Assembly: GCA_026315105.1 (NCBI GenBank) | Contig: CM048746.1 | Location: 640,949,398-641,013,397, forward strand | Source: Locusta migratoria | Taxonomy: Eukaryota; Arthropoda; Insecta; Orthoptera; Acrididae | DNA length: 64,000 bases | Reading direction: 5' to 3' | In this document: positions 22,762 through 35,250 of the stretch, piece after piece | Layout of the letters: each line of letters starts with the position of its first letter | Numbering within the stretch: position 1 is the first letter of the stretch | Made by a program: the position numbers and the translations under genes | The notes under the pieces: model-generated | Told to the model about the DNA's origin: nothing | What the model saw: the letters and a program-made list of their open reading frames with translations, nothing else | The model's database searches: none

Positions 22762-23400
22762 TCTAATACATAAAGCAGATTGTCCGTATGTTTGTACATG
22801 TTGCACACAAATCTACAGTTTTTTTTTTTTCAATCTTTATGAAATTTTGTACACGTAAGCTTCAATCCATGAGGACGGTCGCCGTAAGTGTAAGAATCAC
22901 ATACGATATACAGTTCACGGGCTATGACGTCATAAGCAATGAGATTCTCTAAAAATTTCTGCATTTTGCGACAATGCTGCTCATTTTCTCCTAAACCATT
23001 GGGCCGATTCCAACAAAATTTGGTACACATATTCCTTACGTGAGATAACATCTTCTGTAGGAGTACGAACCGCATACGACATATGGTTCAAGAGATATAA
23101 CTCCATAAACGATAGAAGTTGCAAGAATCTGCCATAATGCGATGAGAATCAAATGTTTGTTAAGCGTATGGGACTTAACTACGGGGTCATCAGTCCCTAA
23201 ACTTACAAACTACTTATGAACTACTTACGAACTAGGACGGCACAAATATCCATGCCCGAAGGGAGATTCGAACCCCCGACCGTAGTGGCCGTGCTGACCG
23301 TGACTGGAGCGCCTCAGTCCCCTCGGCCACCGCGGCCGGCAATGCGATGAGACTTTACAAATCCACTATACGAGAATGAGAGTACTTAGCGACTTGCAAC
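22762..23400 (-). repeat. Family R copy (interrupted by SINE)
   Basis: Starts with AAAGCAGATTGTCCGTATG, which recurs at 24083 and, inverted, at 44955-44980. It contains CCATGAGGACGGTCGCCGTA and the recurrent ATATAACTCCATAAACGATA phrase. Three blocks of the CGATATACAGTTCACGGG type follow each other. No protein is encoded that is shared between copies. Confidence 0.7.
23148..23340 (-). mobile_element. SINE family A with 12-bp TSD
   Basis: Minus-strand copy with head GCCGGCCGCGGTGGCCGAGG, box B GGGGGTTCGAATCTCCC and full body. The exact duplication AATGCGATGAGA lies at 23136-23147 and 23341-23352, inside family R sequence. The matching uninterrupted sequence at 24408-24420 shows the empty site. 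Confidence 0.93.
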
Positions 23401-24030
23401 AAACTTTAAACATAATTTCAAAACCTTTATTAAACTTTTTATCGCTGGCAACCATAGTAAAATGATGAAAGGAAAAAAGTTTCTCGCGTACTACTGTTCC
23501 GCTGTGTATGGAGTAAAACTACGGCATTCGGTATGACGTTACAATTTATAATTTCTACACTACAAATTATAGCCGCAGGAAATTTTATAGGCAATGTACA
23601 CACATATCGGTTAATGTGCCTCCGAAATCGTAGCACAGTGCGACCTGTAGTTCATGAGGTATTAGTACATAAAACAGCAACGTTCACAGAAAACCGCCCT
23701 ATCACGCACCAAGTAGTAATCTATTACTTCTTTAACACCAATTGTATTCCCAAGACATTTTGCAGACATGCAGCACTTATACAAATGAATAAATACCTGA
23801 AAAATTATACAATTGTACCACATATAACTGAATAAATATGAGAGCGTGCGAATTTTAACGTCATTTGTGTTTTGAATTCTATCTTTCTTTGTTTGAATAA
23901 TGCGCTTATAATTTTGTACATTATCCAAGACAGCGTTAGTTCTTATATGTTCTCCGATAAAGATAACATATTCTTAGAAAAAAGAAGGTGGACAGAGAGA
24001 GAAGCGTAGGAGAAGTACTAACTCCAGGCA
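23400..24030. other. Unassigned 0.6 kb
   Basis: AT-rich. Overlapping frames on both strands (23533-23835 plus, 23662-23928 minus) show no domain and probably reflect stop-poor composition. Confidence 0.3.
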
Positions 24031-24035
24031 GGGAT

Positions 24036-24460
24036 AAATAAATAAATACCCCGGCAACGCCGGGTTTTCAGATAGTCAAATATATAAAGCAGAGTGTCCG
24101 TATGTTTGCACGTGTTGCATACAAATCTGCAGTTTTGTTCCAATCTTTATGAAATTTTGTACACGTTAGCTTCAATCCATGAGGACGGTCGCCGTAAGTG
24201 TAAGAATCACATACGATATATAGTTCACGGGATATTACGTCATAAACAATGAGATGCGCGGAAAACTACTGTACCGATTTCAACCAAATTTGGCACACAT
24301 AATCCTTAGGTGAGATAACATCTTCTGTAAGAGTACGAAGCACATACGACACATGGTTCAAGAGATATAACTCCATAAACGATAGGAGTTGCAAGAAACT
24401 GCCATAATGCGATGAGACTTAACAAATACACTATATGAGAATGTAACTTAGCGACTTAGT
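24036..24460 (-). repeat. Family R copy with GC-rich terminal hairpin
   Basis: Begins with ATACCCCGGCAACGCCGGGT, a hairpin whose complement (CCGGCGTTGCC) opens the copy at 44105. It then follows 22780-23390 closely (AAAGCAGAGTGTCCGTATG, CATGAGGACGGTCGCC, AACGATAGGAGTTGC) but without the SINE. Confidence 0.75.
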
Positions 24461-24602
24461 AGGGAGGGGTGGGCAAGTTTGGGGCCCTTACTCTTACGAG
24501 TATTAGTTTTATAACTACGAGTTTGAGTACTGTGGGCAGTGTGAAGCTGGGAATTTGTGTCTCACGGGAAGCGTACTTAGATAGTCCTTGCAGGTGATCA
24601 CT

Positions 24603-24905
<303 letters not shown>

Positions 24906-25137
24906 GCCGAACCAGAATCCAGGCCCATGATTACCGTAGGTGCAACCATAGCGCAGGGGTATCTGTGGAGAGTCCACACGAACGTTTGGTTCTGAAGAGA
25001 GGTACCAACCTTTTCAGTAGCTGCAGGAACAACTGTCTGGTTGATTGACTGATCTCGCCATGTAACGTCAGCTAATGTGGATTTGCCACACAGTTACTGT
25101 AAACAGCTGAAAGATAGCCGTTACTTTTCCCGACGAC

Positions 25138-25866
25138 ATGCTGCTCTACTGTATGAACATATGATGATGACATCCTCTCGAGTAAAATATTCCGGAGGTA
25201 AAATAGTCCCCAATTCGGATCTCCGGGCGGGGACTACTCAAGAGGATGTCGTAATCAGGACAACACTGGAATTCTGCGGATCGGAGCGTGGAATGATAGA
25301 TCATTTAATCGGGTAGGGAGACTAGAAAATTTAAAAAGAAAATGTATAGGTTAAAAGTAGATACTTTAGGGATTAGTGAAATTCCGTGAAGAAAGAAACA
25401 GGATTTATGGTCAGACGAGTACAGGATTATAAATACAAAATAAGTTATGGGTGTCACAGGAGAATGTCTAATCATGAATAAGAATATACAAATGCAAATA
25501 AACTACTACGAGCAGCTCAGTCATCACATTATCGTAAACAAAGTAGATACGAAGCTAACACCGACCACAGTTTTATAAGTTTATATGCCCACTAGCTCTA
25601 CTGATGAATAGGAGATCGAAGAAATGTATATAGAGATATAGGCAATTATTAGGACAGTTAAGGGAGAAGAAAACTTAATTGTGATGGAGGGCTGGAATTC
25701 GATAGTAGAAGAAGGAAGGGAAGGAAAAGTAGTAAGTGAATATAGACTGGGAAAAAGGAATGAAAGTGGAAGCCACCTGGTAGAATTTTGTACGGAATAT
25801 GATTTAACATAACAAACACTTGGATCAAGACTCACGAAGAAGGTTGTGTACGTGGAAGAGACAACA
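25138..25866 (+). mobile_element. LINE fragment with 5' region (RTE/BovB-like)
   Basis: Covers what the other copies lack: a leader with GACATCCTCT mirrored later by AGAGGATGTC, then frames reading RIGAWNDRSFNRVGRLENLK, the usual start of the endonuclease (TWNVRSL type). From 25500 it aligns with 3250-3620 (AAACTACTACGAGCAGCTCA, ATGCCCACTAGCTCTAC, GGTAGAATTTTG). It is cut off at about 25866 within the endonuclease and has many stops. Confidence 0.75.
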
Positions 25867-26430
25867 GACATGGACAGGAGTCATTAAACAGCTGACCTTA
25901 GTCAATTGCTATAGCACTTTCGAAACGATGTAGTTGTTACTTGCAACTTCTGCGTTGTATTGAACATATGGCTGTGTCGGGGGTATAATTTCCATTGACA
26001 GCACATTCCGTTTGGAATAGCGCTCTGACGCATGAATTAAGATTGACGTGTAAATCAATGGAAGCAGAATATACACAAAGTTTTCCATTACAGCAAACTG
26101 TATATAAATAGTACATCCTATTACGTGTTGCTTTTTAGCAGTAGATGGCCTCCAATTACGATACGAGTTTCAATTCATTCATTCGAAGCTACCACAAGCT
26201 GATATAATTATTACCGTTTTACAGCAGAACCGAAAGTAACGCTCTAAACGATCATGAAGCAGACACACATACACACATACACATACACACACACACACAC
26301 GCCCGTGTTAAAGAAGGTATTACTTTTAATTTTTTCTTGAATTTCTTCATGAAACAGTCAATAACTTCTCATCTACACATTACTAATTTCCTAGATATGC
26401 TTTATCGTGAAATAAATATCAAAACTGCCG
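25867..26430. other. Unassigned DNA with short CA repeat
   Basis: No gene or repeat assignment. A degenerate CA/TA run lies at 26264-26300. Confidence 0.3.
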
Positions 26431-26440
26431 AATAAACACT

Positions 26441-26651
26441 GCCGCGGTGGAGTTGGCCGAGCGTTCTAAGACGCCTTGCTGCGGAGCGTCCGGTTGCTCA
26501 TCGTCGGAAGTTCGAGTCGTCCCTCGGGCATTGGTATTTTTGTTATTTTCAACATAAGTTACCTAAGTTAGTTTATGTAGTGGGTAAGCCTTGGGACTGA
26601 TAACCAACGTAGTTACATCCCTTAGATTTACAAACATTTTATTTTATTTTT
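26441..26651 (+). mobile_element. SINE family B with 10-bp TSD
   Basis: Head GCCGCGGTGGAGTTGGCCGA, box B GGAAGTTCGAGTCGTCC, body with GGGACTGATAACCAACGTAG and tail ACAAACATTTTATTTTATTT. The exact duplication AATAAACACT lies at 26431-26440 and 26652-26661. Confidence 0.9.
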
Positions 26652-26661
26652 AATAAACACT

Positions 26662-27020
26662 CATTCAACGACGTACAGGGTGTGGAAAAATCACTATGAA
26701 AACGTAACAATAGATACAGTGAGAACAGCTAAAACTCTTCTAGGAGTATATTTATTATAATAAACAATTTTTCACAATTTTGAGGTTTTCTGTGATCTGT
26801 ATAGCTGTTTTAGGTGTCAACGCATCCCAAATGTCCTGATAGAACATTTCCTGAAAAACAGGCGGGGATGGGCAAAACACCTGGCGACGAGGACGACTAA
26901 ACATAATTAGAGAAAAAGTGACGGGTTAAATATTTGTTATTTTTTTGTTAGTGTACTAAATAATAAATTTCAAAATAAATACGATTATTATAATTACTGA
27001 TTAAATACACGTGTTATTTT
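26662..27020. other. Unassigned DNA
   Basis: No coding or repeat feature recognised; AT-rich spacer between two family B SINEs. Confidence 0.3.
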
Positions 27021-27021
27021 T

Positions 27022-27322
<301 letters not shown>

Positions 27323-27401
27323 TTTCCTTTTCTGTTTCTCACTTTTCATTTTATGGTACTAACAAGTTTTCTCAATCTTACATGGTAAAGTATAAGGCGA
27401 T

Positions 27402-27497
27402 CCGGCACGGAATAGCCGCGTGGTCTAAGACGCCATGCTACATACTTGATGGCCGTTCCCGCAGGAGGTTGGAGTCCTCCCTCGGACATGGGTATGT
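27402..27497 (+). mobile_element. SINE family B head fused to a foldback
   Basis: CCGGCACGGAATAGCCGCGT and GGAGGTTGGAGTCCTCCC give a tRNA-like head with box B, ending CATGGGTATGTG. Instead of the usual SINE body the sequence enters the inverted repeat at 27498. Confidence 0.65.
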
Positions 27498-27741
27498 GAT
27501 AATTGCTGTTGAATCTTCTGGGTTATATGGTCGTGGTCGAAGAAACATATCTGACGTTTCGTCCAGAGCTGCGCTGGACATCTTCAGGGGTGCTACTGGT
27601 AGCGGTGAGCCATGCCGACAAGGCTCAGGAGCTATCAGTAGCACATCGGAAGATGACCAGAGCAGCTCTGGACGAAACGTCAGGAGCAGATATGTTTTTT
27701 CGACCACGACCATATAACGCGGAATAGTCAACAGCAATTAT
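27498..27741. repeat. Foldback element, about 105-bp arms
   Basis: The left arm (27498-27600: ATAATTGCTGTTGA, TATATGGTCGTGGTCGA, GACGTTTCGTCCAGAGCTGC, CATCTTC, GTGCTACTG) is mirrored by the right arm (27633-27741: CAGTAGCAC, GAAGATG, GCAGCTCTGGACGAAACGTC, TCGACCACGACCATATA, TCAACAGCAATTAT). The arms differ by a few indels and substitutions. The loop is about 32 bp. The overlapping frames on both strands here are products of this symmetry and not genes. Confidence 0.85.
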
Positions 27742-27880
27742 TTCAGCCGGTCGTGGAAGCCTTCACTGCATTGGAGTGTGAGTTGTCCATTGTGTAGGTT
27801 TGTTTAGATACTTCCTTTAAGGCTAAGGGCCGATTAGTAATTTGGTCCAATATGTTTACAGACATTTCAATTCTGAAATA

Positions 27881-28079
27881 GACGGCCGCGGTGGCCGAGG
27901 TGACTGAGGCGCTCCAGTCACGGTCAGCACGGCCACTACGGTCGGGGGTTCGAATCCCCCCTCGGGCATGGATATTTGTGCCGTCCTAGTTCGTAAGTAG
28001 TTCATAAGTAGTTTGTAAGTTTAGGGACTGATGACCCCGTAGTTAAGTCCCATAAGCTTAACAAACATTTGAACATTTG
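27881..28079 (+). mobile_element. SINE family A with 12-bp TSD
   Basis: Near-consensus copy (GGCCGCGGTGGCCGAGGTGA head, GGGGGTTCGAATCCCCCC box B, full body and tail ACAAACATTTGAACATTT). The exact duplication AATTCTGAAATA lies at 27869-27880 and 28080-28091. One of the youngest-looking copies. Confidence 0.95.
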
Positions 28080-28224
28080 AATTCTGAAATACAAAACATA
28101 ACGCCCGTGCATCACTTCTGCTTCTGCAAATGCCCAGTTATCTTTCATATCCGGCGTTGTATTCGATATTAGCGGAATTTATTTCCTTCATTACTTGGCA
28201 TAATCATCAAAATATATATTTAAA

Positions 28225-29150
28225 TACTAGCTTAAACCCGCGGATCCGCTCGCGTGTTAGTTGATTATGATAGTTAATGCGCGAAACGTCAAATCGAATT
28301 TCTTAAAAGAGATATATTAAAAGAAATTTCTGTTTTTCTGCTTTATTTATTTATTCTTATATTTCCTTATTCGTATGCTTATCCTTACAGAGAAAGAGCT
28401 GAAGACACAGTAGCACGCATAGACTAAAGATATGGTCTGTGGCACCACGTTTTGCTCTATGTAACCTACTTGCTATAGAGTCGCAAACGTCATCGCTGGC
28501 ATCCAGTCCGAATTTTTTTATAATTTGACGACTTTCAACCACCACAAATTCGAATCCCTTATAGCTATCAGCATGAAACCGCTATGGTGTACAACGGGAA
28601 ATTTCGGACAACAATTACACACAGACCATTCGTTTGCGTTCTGTAGTTTTCGCTGCAGAGCCAAATATTAACACACACACACACGTAGAATTTTATATAC
28701 ACTGATAACATTCCACCCCGATATACTCCACCCTTTTATTATTATCAACCCTCGAGCAACAATGCAACCAATAAAACCATTTTCAAAGAGTAAATATAAT
28801 TATCAAAGAGTAATTATTGTTCCGCATTTCGCGTTATATTCTTCAAATTACTAAATATCTATCAGATATCTATAAAACCGTGCTTAAAACCTACCTTAGG
28901 AATAAATTAGTAACTGTGAGAATATTTAAGTCTCTGCGTCTTGTCGTTCGGACGTGATAAGCATACACCGAACAGACATTCCCATTAATATATATATAGG
29001 TAAATAGCTATCCGATCGCCAGAAAACCGTGCCTAAAGTCTTCCCCCGGTAGACATTTGTAACTGTACAAATTTTTAGCTCTTCATGTCTTGTGGTTCAG
29101 ACGTTATAAACGGACACCCAACAGACATTCACATTTATAGATATAGATTA
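28225..29150. repeat. Repeat segment with diverged tandem halves
   Basis: Starts with ACTAGCTTAAACCCGCGGAT, a GC-rich edge word reminiscent of the family R terminus. Near its end two units of about 140 bp follow each other (28857-28996 and 29005-29143), sharing AAAACCGTGC, TAAA, GTAACTGT, CTTGT-GTT and ACAGACATTC. No coding sequence. Confidence 0.5.
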
Positions 29151-30156
29151 CATGTTTGTACAGTACAATTTTGAATATCTGGTTATGTCGAGTTTCAACC
29201 AACAGACCAAAGGGCAATACATATAAACAAAATGTGTGCATAAAACAAAATTTCACTTGCTTCTTTGGTTGTATCGTATTCTAGTAAATAAAATTATCTT
29301 ACAGATTTATTTTCAATTTGACACGTGCCCACAACAATCGATAGTTACAGATAATTTAAAATAAGTACCGATATTAAAATGTGTGTCAATTGTCCATGTT
29401 TACGTAACATTACCTATAATTTACAAATGTCAATTGCTCAACAATATTTCAGTTTGACGTCACACGTGCAGAATGTTACAAAACACAGGAAACAGATATT
29501 CACTAACGTAAATAAAACCATCTCGTATTAATACGGCTGCAAGAGAGTGTTCATTAACATCAAATAGCTTATAAACATTATAGAAGGAACTTCGTTGCGT
29601 TTACATGCGTCAGTCAGGCGAAACCATTAGCAGTGCCATATGTTGATTCGAGTTGAGTACATACATGCCCTGTCGTTTGTGATTCCGTATTTTATTTCGC
29701 TGCGTACAATAATTACTTTGCAACGTTTTTATTTGTTACGCAATATAATGTTACTGTAATTTATTTAAAGTATAGGTTTAAGAAAACTAAAGCGGCTTCA
29801 TGATGTGATGCGAAATTCTAAGAAAATAAATCCATGAGCAAAAACAAAAACAACATGTATAAAAATGTTTTAAAATAACTATTTTGCTTCTATGGAAAAA
29901 AAAATATTTATATCTCTCATTTCAGACCACTGAAAATGTTGTACTTTCAACAAAATGCAACGTATCTGTTAAGAAAAGAAGTAAATCGTATTTAATTGTA
30001 GTTGCATAGCCGAACAAATAATAGCCTTCGTGATCCGTACATCATGTTTGGATGGAATTCCAACAAATTAACGCAATCCATGTTTCTAGTCCATACCTGA
30101 ACGCGCACCTCATGAGCATTTAGGCTGCAGAAAGGAAGGCACTGCACAAGACCTAA
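29151..30156. other. Unassigned 1 kb
   Basis: AT-rich sequence without a recognised gene, RNA or repeat. A CA run (28673-28684) lies just upstream. Confidence 0.3.
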
Positions 30157-30167
30157 AACCGAAAATG

Positions 30168-30360
30168 TTCAAATGTTTGTAGAGCTTATGGGACTTAACT
30201 ACGGGGTCATCAGTCCCTAAACTTACAAACTACATATGAACTAGCTAATCCTAAAAACGGCACAACTATCCATGCCCGAGGCGGATTCGAACCCCCGAGC
30301 GTAGTGGCCGTGCAGACCGTGACTGGCGCAACACAGTCTCCTAGGCCACCGCGGCCGGCG
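30168..30360 (-). mobile_element. SINE family A with 11-bp TSD
   Basis: Minus-strand copy, head GCCGGCCGCGGTGGCCTAGG, box B GGGGGTTCGAATCC. The exact duplication AACCGAAAATG lies at 30157-30167 and 30361-30371. Confidence 0.93.
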
Positions 30361-30615
30361 AACCGAAAATGATGAGTAAAATGAAATACAGTATTTAAAA
30401 TTTATGTTACCTTCGTCTTTCTTAAAATATATGACTCGAGGAAGCAGTAATGGGGAGGTATTACAAAATCTTGTTCTCTCATAAGCTACGTAATTTGCAA
30501 GATCTACCGCCACACGTAAGTCAGTTGAAATCATGTAAACCAACACTTAAAAGAGCAGTCCAACTCCATGAGAGTAGCTTCTTGCCTGAAACCAACTAGG
30601 ATACCAATTGGGATT

Positions 30616-30797
30616 GCCGCGGTGGAGTAGCCGAGCGGTCTAAAGCACCTCGCTGAGGAGCGCGCGGTTGCTCGCCGTGGAGGTTCGAGTCCTCCCTGGG
30701 GCATGGGTGTTTACCTTAGTTTCAGTAGTTTGTAAGCTACGGACTGATGACCACGCAGTTTGGTCCGATAGATTTACAGACATTTGAGCATTTGAAC
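30616..30797 (+). mobile_element. SINE family B with 10-bp TSD
   Basis: GCCGCGGTGGAGTAGCCGAG head, GGAGGTTCGAGTCCTCCC box B, then CATGGGTGTTTACCTTAGTT and tail ACAGACATTTGAGCATTTG. Flanks AATTGGGATT (30606-30615) and AACTGGGATT (30798-30807) differ by one base. Confidence 0.88.
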
Positions 30798-30807
30798 AAC
30801 TGGGATT

Positions 30808-31750
30808 CGTATAATGGAGGAAACAGCATCTGGATAGATGATCCCTTGAAGGAGTTTGGAGGAATGATCTTCTTAGGAGAGAATCGTCGTTGACCAACCG
30901 CATCCGTAGTGGTGTTGGTCGGTGGAACTTTTGAAAATACAAATGGGAAGAGGCACATTATCAATCCTGTGACTGTGGAGTGGAATTACGAACAATGGCA
31001 CACATACTTACTAACTGACCCGGGAGGGATGACTGCACTCCACCTAAGCAGTCAGAAAGCTGTCCAATGGTTAAAGGGGTTGGCTCTGTGACAAAGACAT
31101 GATTATCAAAAATATTTTAGTAGTGTGTTATTACGATATATGTATCAGTGAAGGTATTGTGTGGGTATTTTAAAACCTCATCTACTCTTAAATAAAGGGA
31201 TTCAAATTAAAACATTGCCATTATGCACTTGTTTTTATATTACAGTAATAATTTTTTTAGCCGTACACACAAAGAACAAATTTCAGTATTTATCCTTGGC
31301 TCAACGATTCTTTATTTCTCAAACCTTTCTCCGCAGAGTCGTCTGTCATGCTACATAACTTCTATTCGAATCCTCTGATCCTTCTGTTTCAATATTTCAT
31401 CCAAGACAACTATTCCGCTACTAGTAACCCACAGGCTGCATCTAGAAAATTATAAGAAAATTAGATAAATGAAAGCAAATGACGTAAATTGGCCTAAATG
31501 TAACCTCGTTAAATTATAATGTTTTATTTAATGAGTATTGCCGTATACAGCACATATACTCCCTCTACCAACCATTTTCCACTTCTCTCAAAAACCCAGA
31601 TAGCGCGGAAGTATTTTTGGTTTTAATTTAATTCAAAAGGTATAAGTTACCTTCATGTGATTGCACATAAACGTTATTAGTAATTTTTTTCACAGACACC
31701 CATTCGTTTTGGAATATTGCCCACCTCTCTGGAAGGACGTCATAATGAAT
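30808..31750. other. Unassigned DNA
   Basis: A 60-codon plus-strand frame at 30909-31091 (containing VEWNYEQWHTYLL) has mixed composition but no recognised domain, and I do not call it. The rest is AT-rich. Confidence 0.3.
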
Positions 31751-32082
31751 GTTTCAGAATTATGATCTGATGAATCATTATTATTAAAACACTGTTTAAG
31801 ATGAAATATATACATATAAATGACGCAAAATTTAAGGAATGTTCAAGAAATACCAACTTAACAACGAGGAAATCTTCATTATCTTTTGCACGAACCTCAA
31901 CTTTTCAGGCATATCCTACCACTTTGCAATTAAGAATACAAACTAAAACTGATCTGAAATGGACGCAGGAGATTCAAAGGAATGAAATACGACACTGTAC
32001 GCAAATTCGTAGCTACATGTATGAAAAACTAAACGATCATTGTCGTCCTTCTAGAAGGACGTCAGCCCTATCTGGGTTACCG

Positions 32083-32172
32083 ATGAATCGATTAGGTCTT
32101 CTGAGTCTCGCAGTGATATTGGCTGTTCAGTCACAGGTTTTGTTCATAACTCATGCTACTAAGGGTTGCTAG
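32083..32172 (+). CDS. Possible secreted-peptide first exon
   Basis: An ATG at 32083 opens MNRLGLLSLAVILAVQSQVL, then FITHATKGC and a stop. This has the N-terminal charge, hydrophobic core and small residues (THA) of a signal peptide. The same frame is open upstream to an ATG at 31801 (123 codons in all), but that part looks random. If genuine, the frame would have to be spliced near ACTAAGGGTTGC, and no strong donor is present. It may be chance. Confidence 0.2.
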   Translation: MNRLGLLSLAVILAVQSQVLFITHATKGC

Positions 32173-32221
32173 AGAGCGCTTTTGAGGGAATATTTTCCGC
32201 TATTATCGTTATAGGCTTTTA

Positions 32222-32278
32222 GGCCATTTTTATTTATTTATTTATTTATTATTTATTTATTTATTTACTTATTAATTT
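32222..32278 (+). repeat. (TTTA)n repeat
   Basis: Degenerate TTTA tetranucleotide run of about 13 units. Confidence 0.9.
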
Positions 32279-32319
32279 TCTTAGCCGTGGGAAAATTAAT
32301 TCGTAAAATCAAACAGAAA

Positions 32320-32776
32320 ATTCTCCCATTGGCTTTCTGCAGCTTATGCAGTTTTGAAACTGCAATGCCACCAAAAGGCATTAAACACTTTGATTCTGAA
32401 AAAATTTCTGAGTGGACTTTCAACTTGACTTTCGTTTATTCAGCATTTTCTACACTGAGAAACTACAATATTATTGGCTACTATAAATGTTGAGTTTCAA
32501 ATTGAAGCTAGAAATCTACATAGAGGATATATCGTTTTGGAAGGAAGTGCATTCTAAAAGTATAACAACATTTTCATATGTAACTATTTACATTTACTTA
32601 TTTCCACTATACGCCAATGACCACGAAAGGTTCAATGTAATGGTACTGGTCATCTTATAAATGAGTTAAAGAGAGTACCAGACGAGAGACAGTAATACCA
32701 AAGTCTAACTTAAAAGTCGCTAAACTCCCACTGGTTTTCTGCAGCTTCGAAACTGCAATGCCACCGAAAGGTTGGC
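32320..32776 (+). repeat. Two direct copies of a 50-bp segment
   Basis: TTTCTGCAGCTT followed by GAAACTGCAATGCCACCAAA occurs at 32333-32376 and again, one short deletion apart, at 32737-32776. The 350 bases between have no recognised content. Confidence 0.7.
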
Positions 32777-32949
32777 TCGTATAAACATACCGTGAAACAA
32801 TTGTGTATTGACTGTGTATTACGACTGCGGCAGCACATCTAAAATATCGTCGTATTTAGGAGCATTTGTGGCACTAAAATTGTAGCAGCTATCAAAAATG
32901 TATGCCAGAAGTCCCTAATTTGCTGTGAAGTAAGAGAATATTATTAAGA

Positions 32950-33130
32950 ATAAGGGTTGGTTGTTTGGGGCATGAAGACAAATGTGCCTATATCATCAGT
33001 CCACCAGTGTGGAGGGGATGGAGTGAGATTAGAAAAGGAGAGGAAAGGAAAGGAAATGCAGTCCAAGTAGGAAAGAGGGAAGAAAGACTGCACTAGCTTG
33101 GGGCCCAGTGCTCGCCATGCACGTACTCAA
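32950..33130 (-). mobile_element. Antisense relic of family D SINE or relative
   Basis: GGGTTGGTTGTTTGGGGC and the ATATCATCAGTC word resemble the antisense 3' region of the widespread insect SINE that carries GGTTGTTTGGGG and AGGTCATCGGTC. Beyond 33030 only purine-rich sequence follows. The assignment is from memory of that family and is tentative. Confidence 0.4.
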
Positions 33131-34300
33131 GATAGAATCGTGAGCTTGGGGGAGGGGAGAGTATGTTACAAGTAACAAATGTACATTAAATTTACGGTTA
33201 TACTTTTAGACGTGGAAGGAAAGTGTGAACAATTCATTACCTTCGAAACTTCGGCTCTTAATAAGACTAGGAAGTGCTTAACCACTACTCCATTATATTA
33301 CTGTTGTGTAAAAGTAATGTCGGAACACTTGCGATTGCAGTTAATCAACTATTTCAATAAAACCTGATTTGTTTCGAACTTCAGTTTCATACAAATTATA
33401 GGCCAATATACGAACGTATTTAAGCAGTTTGAAAAATTGAATGCATAGCTACGAACAAATAATATGTCCGTTTATTAACTGTTGATATTAGCACGTCACA
33501 TTCTTGAATATATTAAGTTTGATACCTGCCACGTTGCAAAATTATTACAGTGACCTAAATCCCATAAGACAAAACTCATGAACGTGAAAGTACGCACCGA
33601 CTTCGTGAATATAATCACAATCACTTCCTTTCGCACTTTGAACATCAGGATATCATTTATTTCTGCTCTTAAAACGTTTTCGGTCGACAGGATTACGACT
33701 CAGCTATTGCGAACCGTATGAATTACACCTCACAGATATTTTGTTATTAAAGACTATCATTTACAGAAGCAGTGATATTACTTTAATGATGTTTTCATAT
33801 TTGTACTAGAAAATTCACAACAAAATTTAGTGATTAGGAGATATGAAATAACAGTATAAAAACAGCAAAAACTCATTTTATGTCATGCCATTCTACAGCC
33901 ACTCCCTACTGAGCGCTTGGAGCGCTAGTATCGCTTCAGCTGCAATATCTTCCCTAGAGAGTTTCGTGGCTGTATGTGGTAGATTGTGGTAATACCTACA
34001 GTGGTTTCAATATTTAAATGAACGCTTTTACGTCACTCATGGTTCATGTAATAAAATTACCCTGTATTTCAGTTACGAATCTTCCTCACTCTTGTTTATA
34101 ATTACAAAAATTTGTTAGCTAATTATTACGTTTTCCGTGTGGTCCGCAAAGAAGTGTGTTGTCGGAGTGTGGGGTACATTATTCACTTCAGTTTAAAAAG
34201 TGACATTCGGAGTATTGTTATTGTTCGTCACGTCTCTTTCGGTGCTTTGACTGTAAGTAGCTGCTAAATCCGGTGTTCTTCAGGTGTTCTGTAGTTTCCA
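33131..34300. other. Unassigned 1.2 kb
   Basis: No feature recognised; the plus-strand frame at 33179-33367 has no domain. Confidence 0.3.
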
Positions 34301-34309
34301 GTCTTATAT

Positions 34310-35250
34310 TAACAACGAACAGAGTTAGTAGTAAAGACGTAATAAATCGAAACTTCATGAGTGATGTGGTCGTTTTGCATGAACCTAATTGTTTATGTCG
34401 TTATATCTCCTGAACTACATGTATTAATTATTTTCTTATCTTAGTCTATCTCGTTCTTCCTTTTCTGTCTACCAGCTTCTACCTTACTGTCAATCCATGT
34501 AAGTTTCGTTTTAATGTAGCTCAATACTTACGACTTCATTTATCCTTGACTATGTGTCCTACAATAATATAATTTTCCAGATTTGTAGAGTGAAGCATTA
34601 GGAAACTGTCTGCGATGAATAAATAGTGGATCATTTAAGTGTCGTAAATCATGCATCGCATGATGGGAAAACTTTTTATGACTTATTGTTTACGACGCCA
34701 TATGTTCTGAACTACGGACCGTAGGTAGTTTTTAACGCCACGGCGATTGTTGCCTAATAGTAAGCAATATGTGCATCCATTTTAGTTGAAATCGGTCCAT
34801 TTTTTAGGAGGAGATGTGGAAAAATAGCGCATGATGTAGTAGTTATTCGGAAAATTCATTGTTATGACGTCATATCTCCTGAAATATGTGTCGTATTAAG
34901 ATGTAAATTTTAAGGTACAATCAATGGTATATGTGCCTAATGTCTGCGAAATTTGTCGTGAATGGTGTAATCAGGAAAGAAATAAGAAACCGAAACCTCA
35001 TGCGTGATGATGCGGTTTCTCATGAACAAAATTGTTTATGACTTCATATCTCATGAATTACGTGTCGAACTGTGATATAGTATCGAAGAAACATTCAGTG
35101 CTATGTATGTGTACTGTCCGTGAATTGTGTAGCTAATTCAATTTACAGTTGTCGTGGAATTTTGGATATCCACGGATTGCTAAAATACAGTACTTCGAAA
35201 GTATTTATGAAAGTACAGTGTTGCGATTGTACTGTATCACATATTATTAT
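34310..35250 (+). repeat. Family R copies, tandem-like array
   Basis: The phrase GACGTAATAAATCGAAACTTCATG, here split as GACGTAATAAATCG and AAACTTCATG, followed by a CATATCTCCTGAAC-type phrase recurs about every 150-280 bases (near 34340-34420, 34650-34700, 34855-34890, 34985-35060). TCGGTCCATTTTTTAGGAGG at 34793 is the family hallmark. No conserved frame. Confidence 0.65.

Noticed and set aside
27382..27737. Overlapping 74-111 codon frames on both strands
   Set aside because: They arise from the symmetry of the foldback repeat, which makes both strands open.
28345..28545. 62-codon minus frame with SIASRLHRAKRGATDH
   Set aside because: Short, no homologous frame elsewhere in the window, no splice or start context that supports it.
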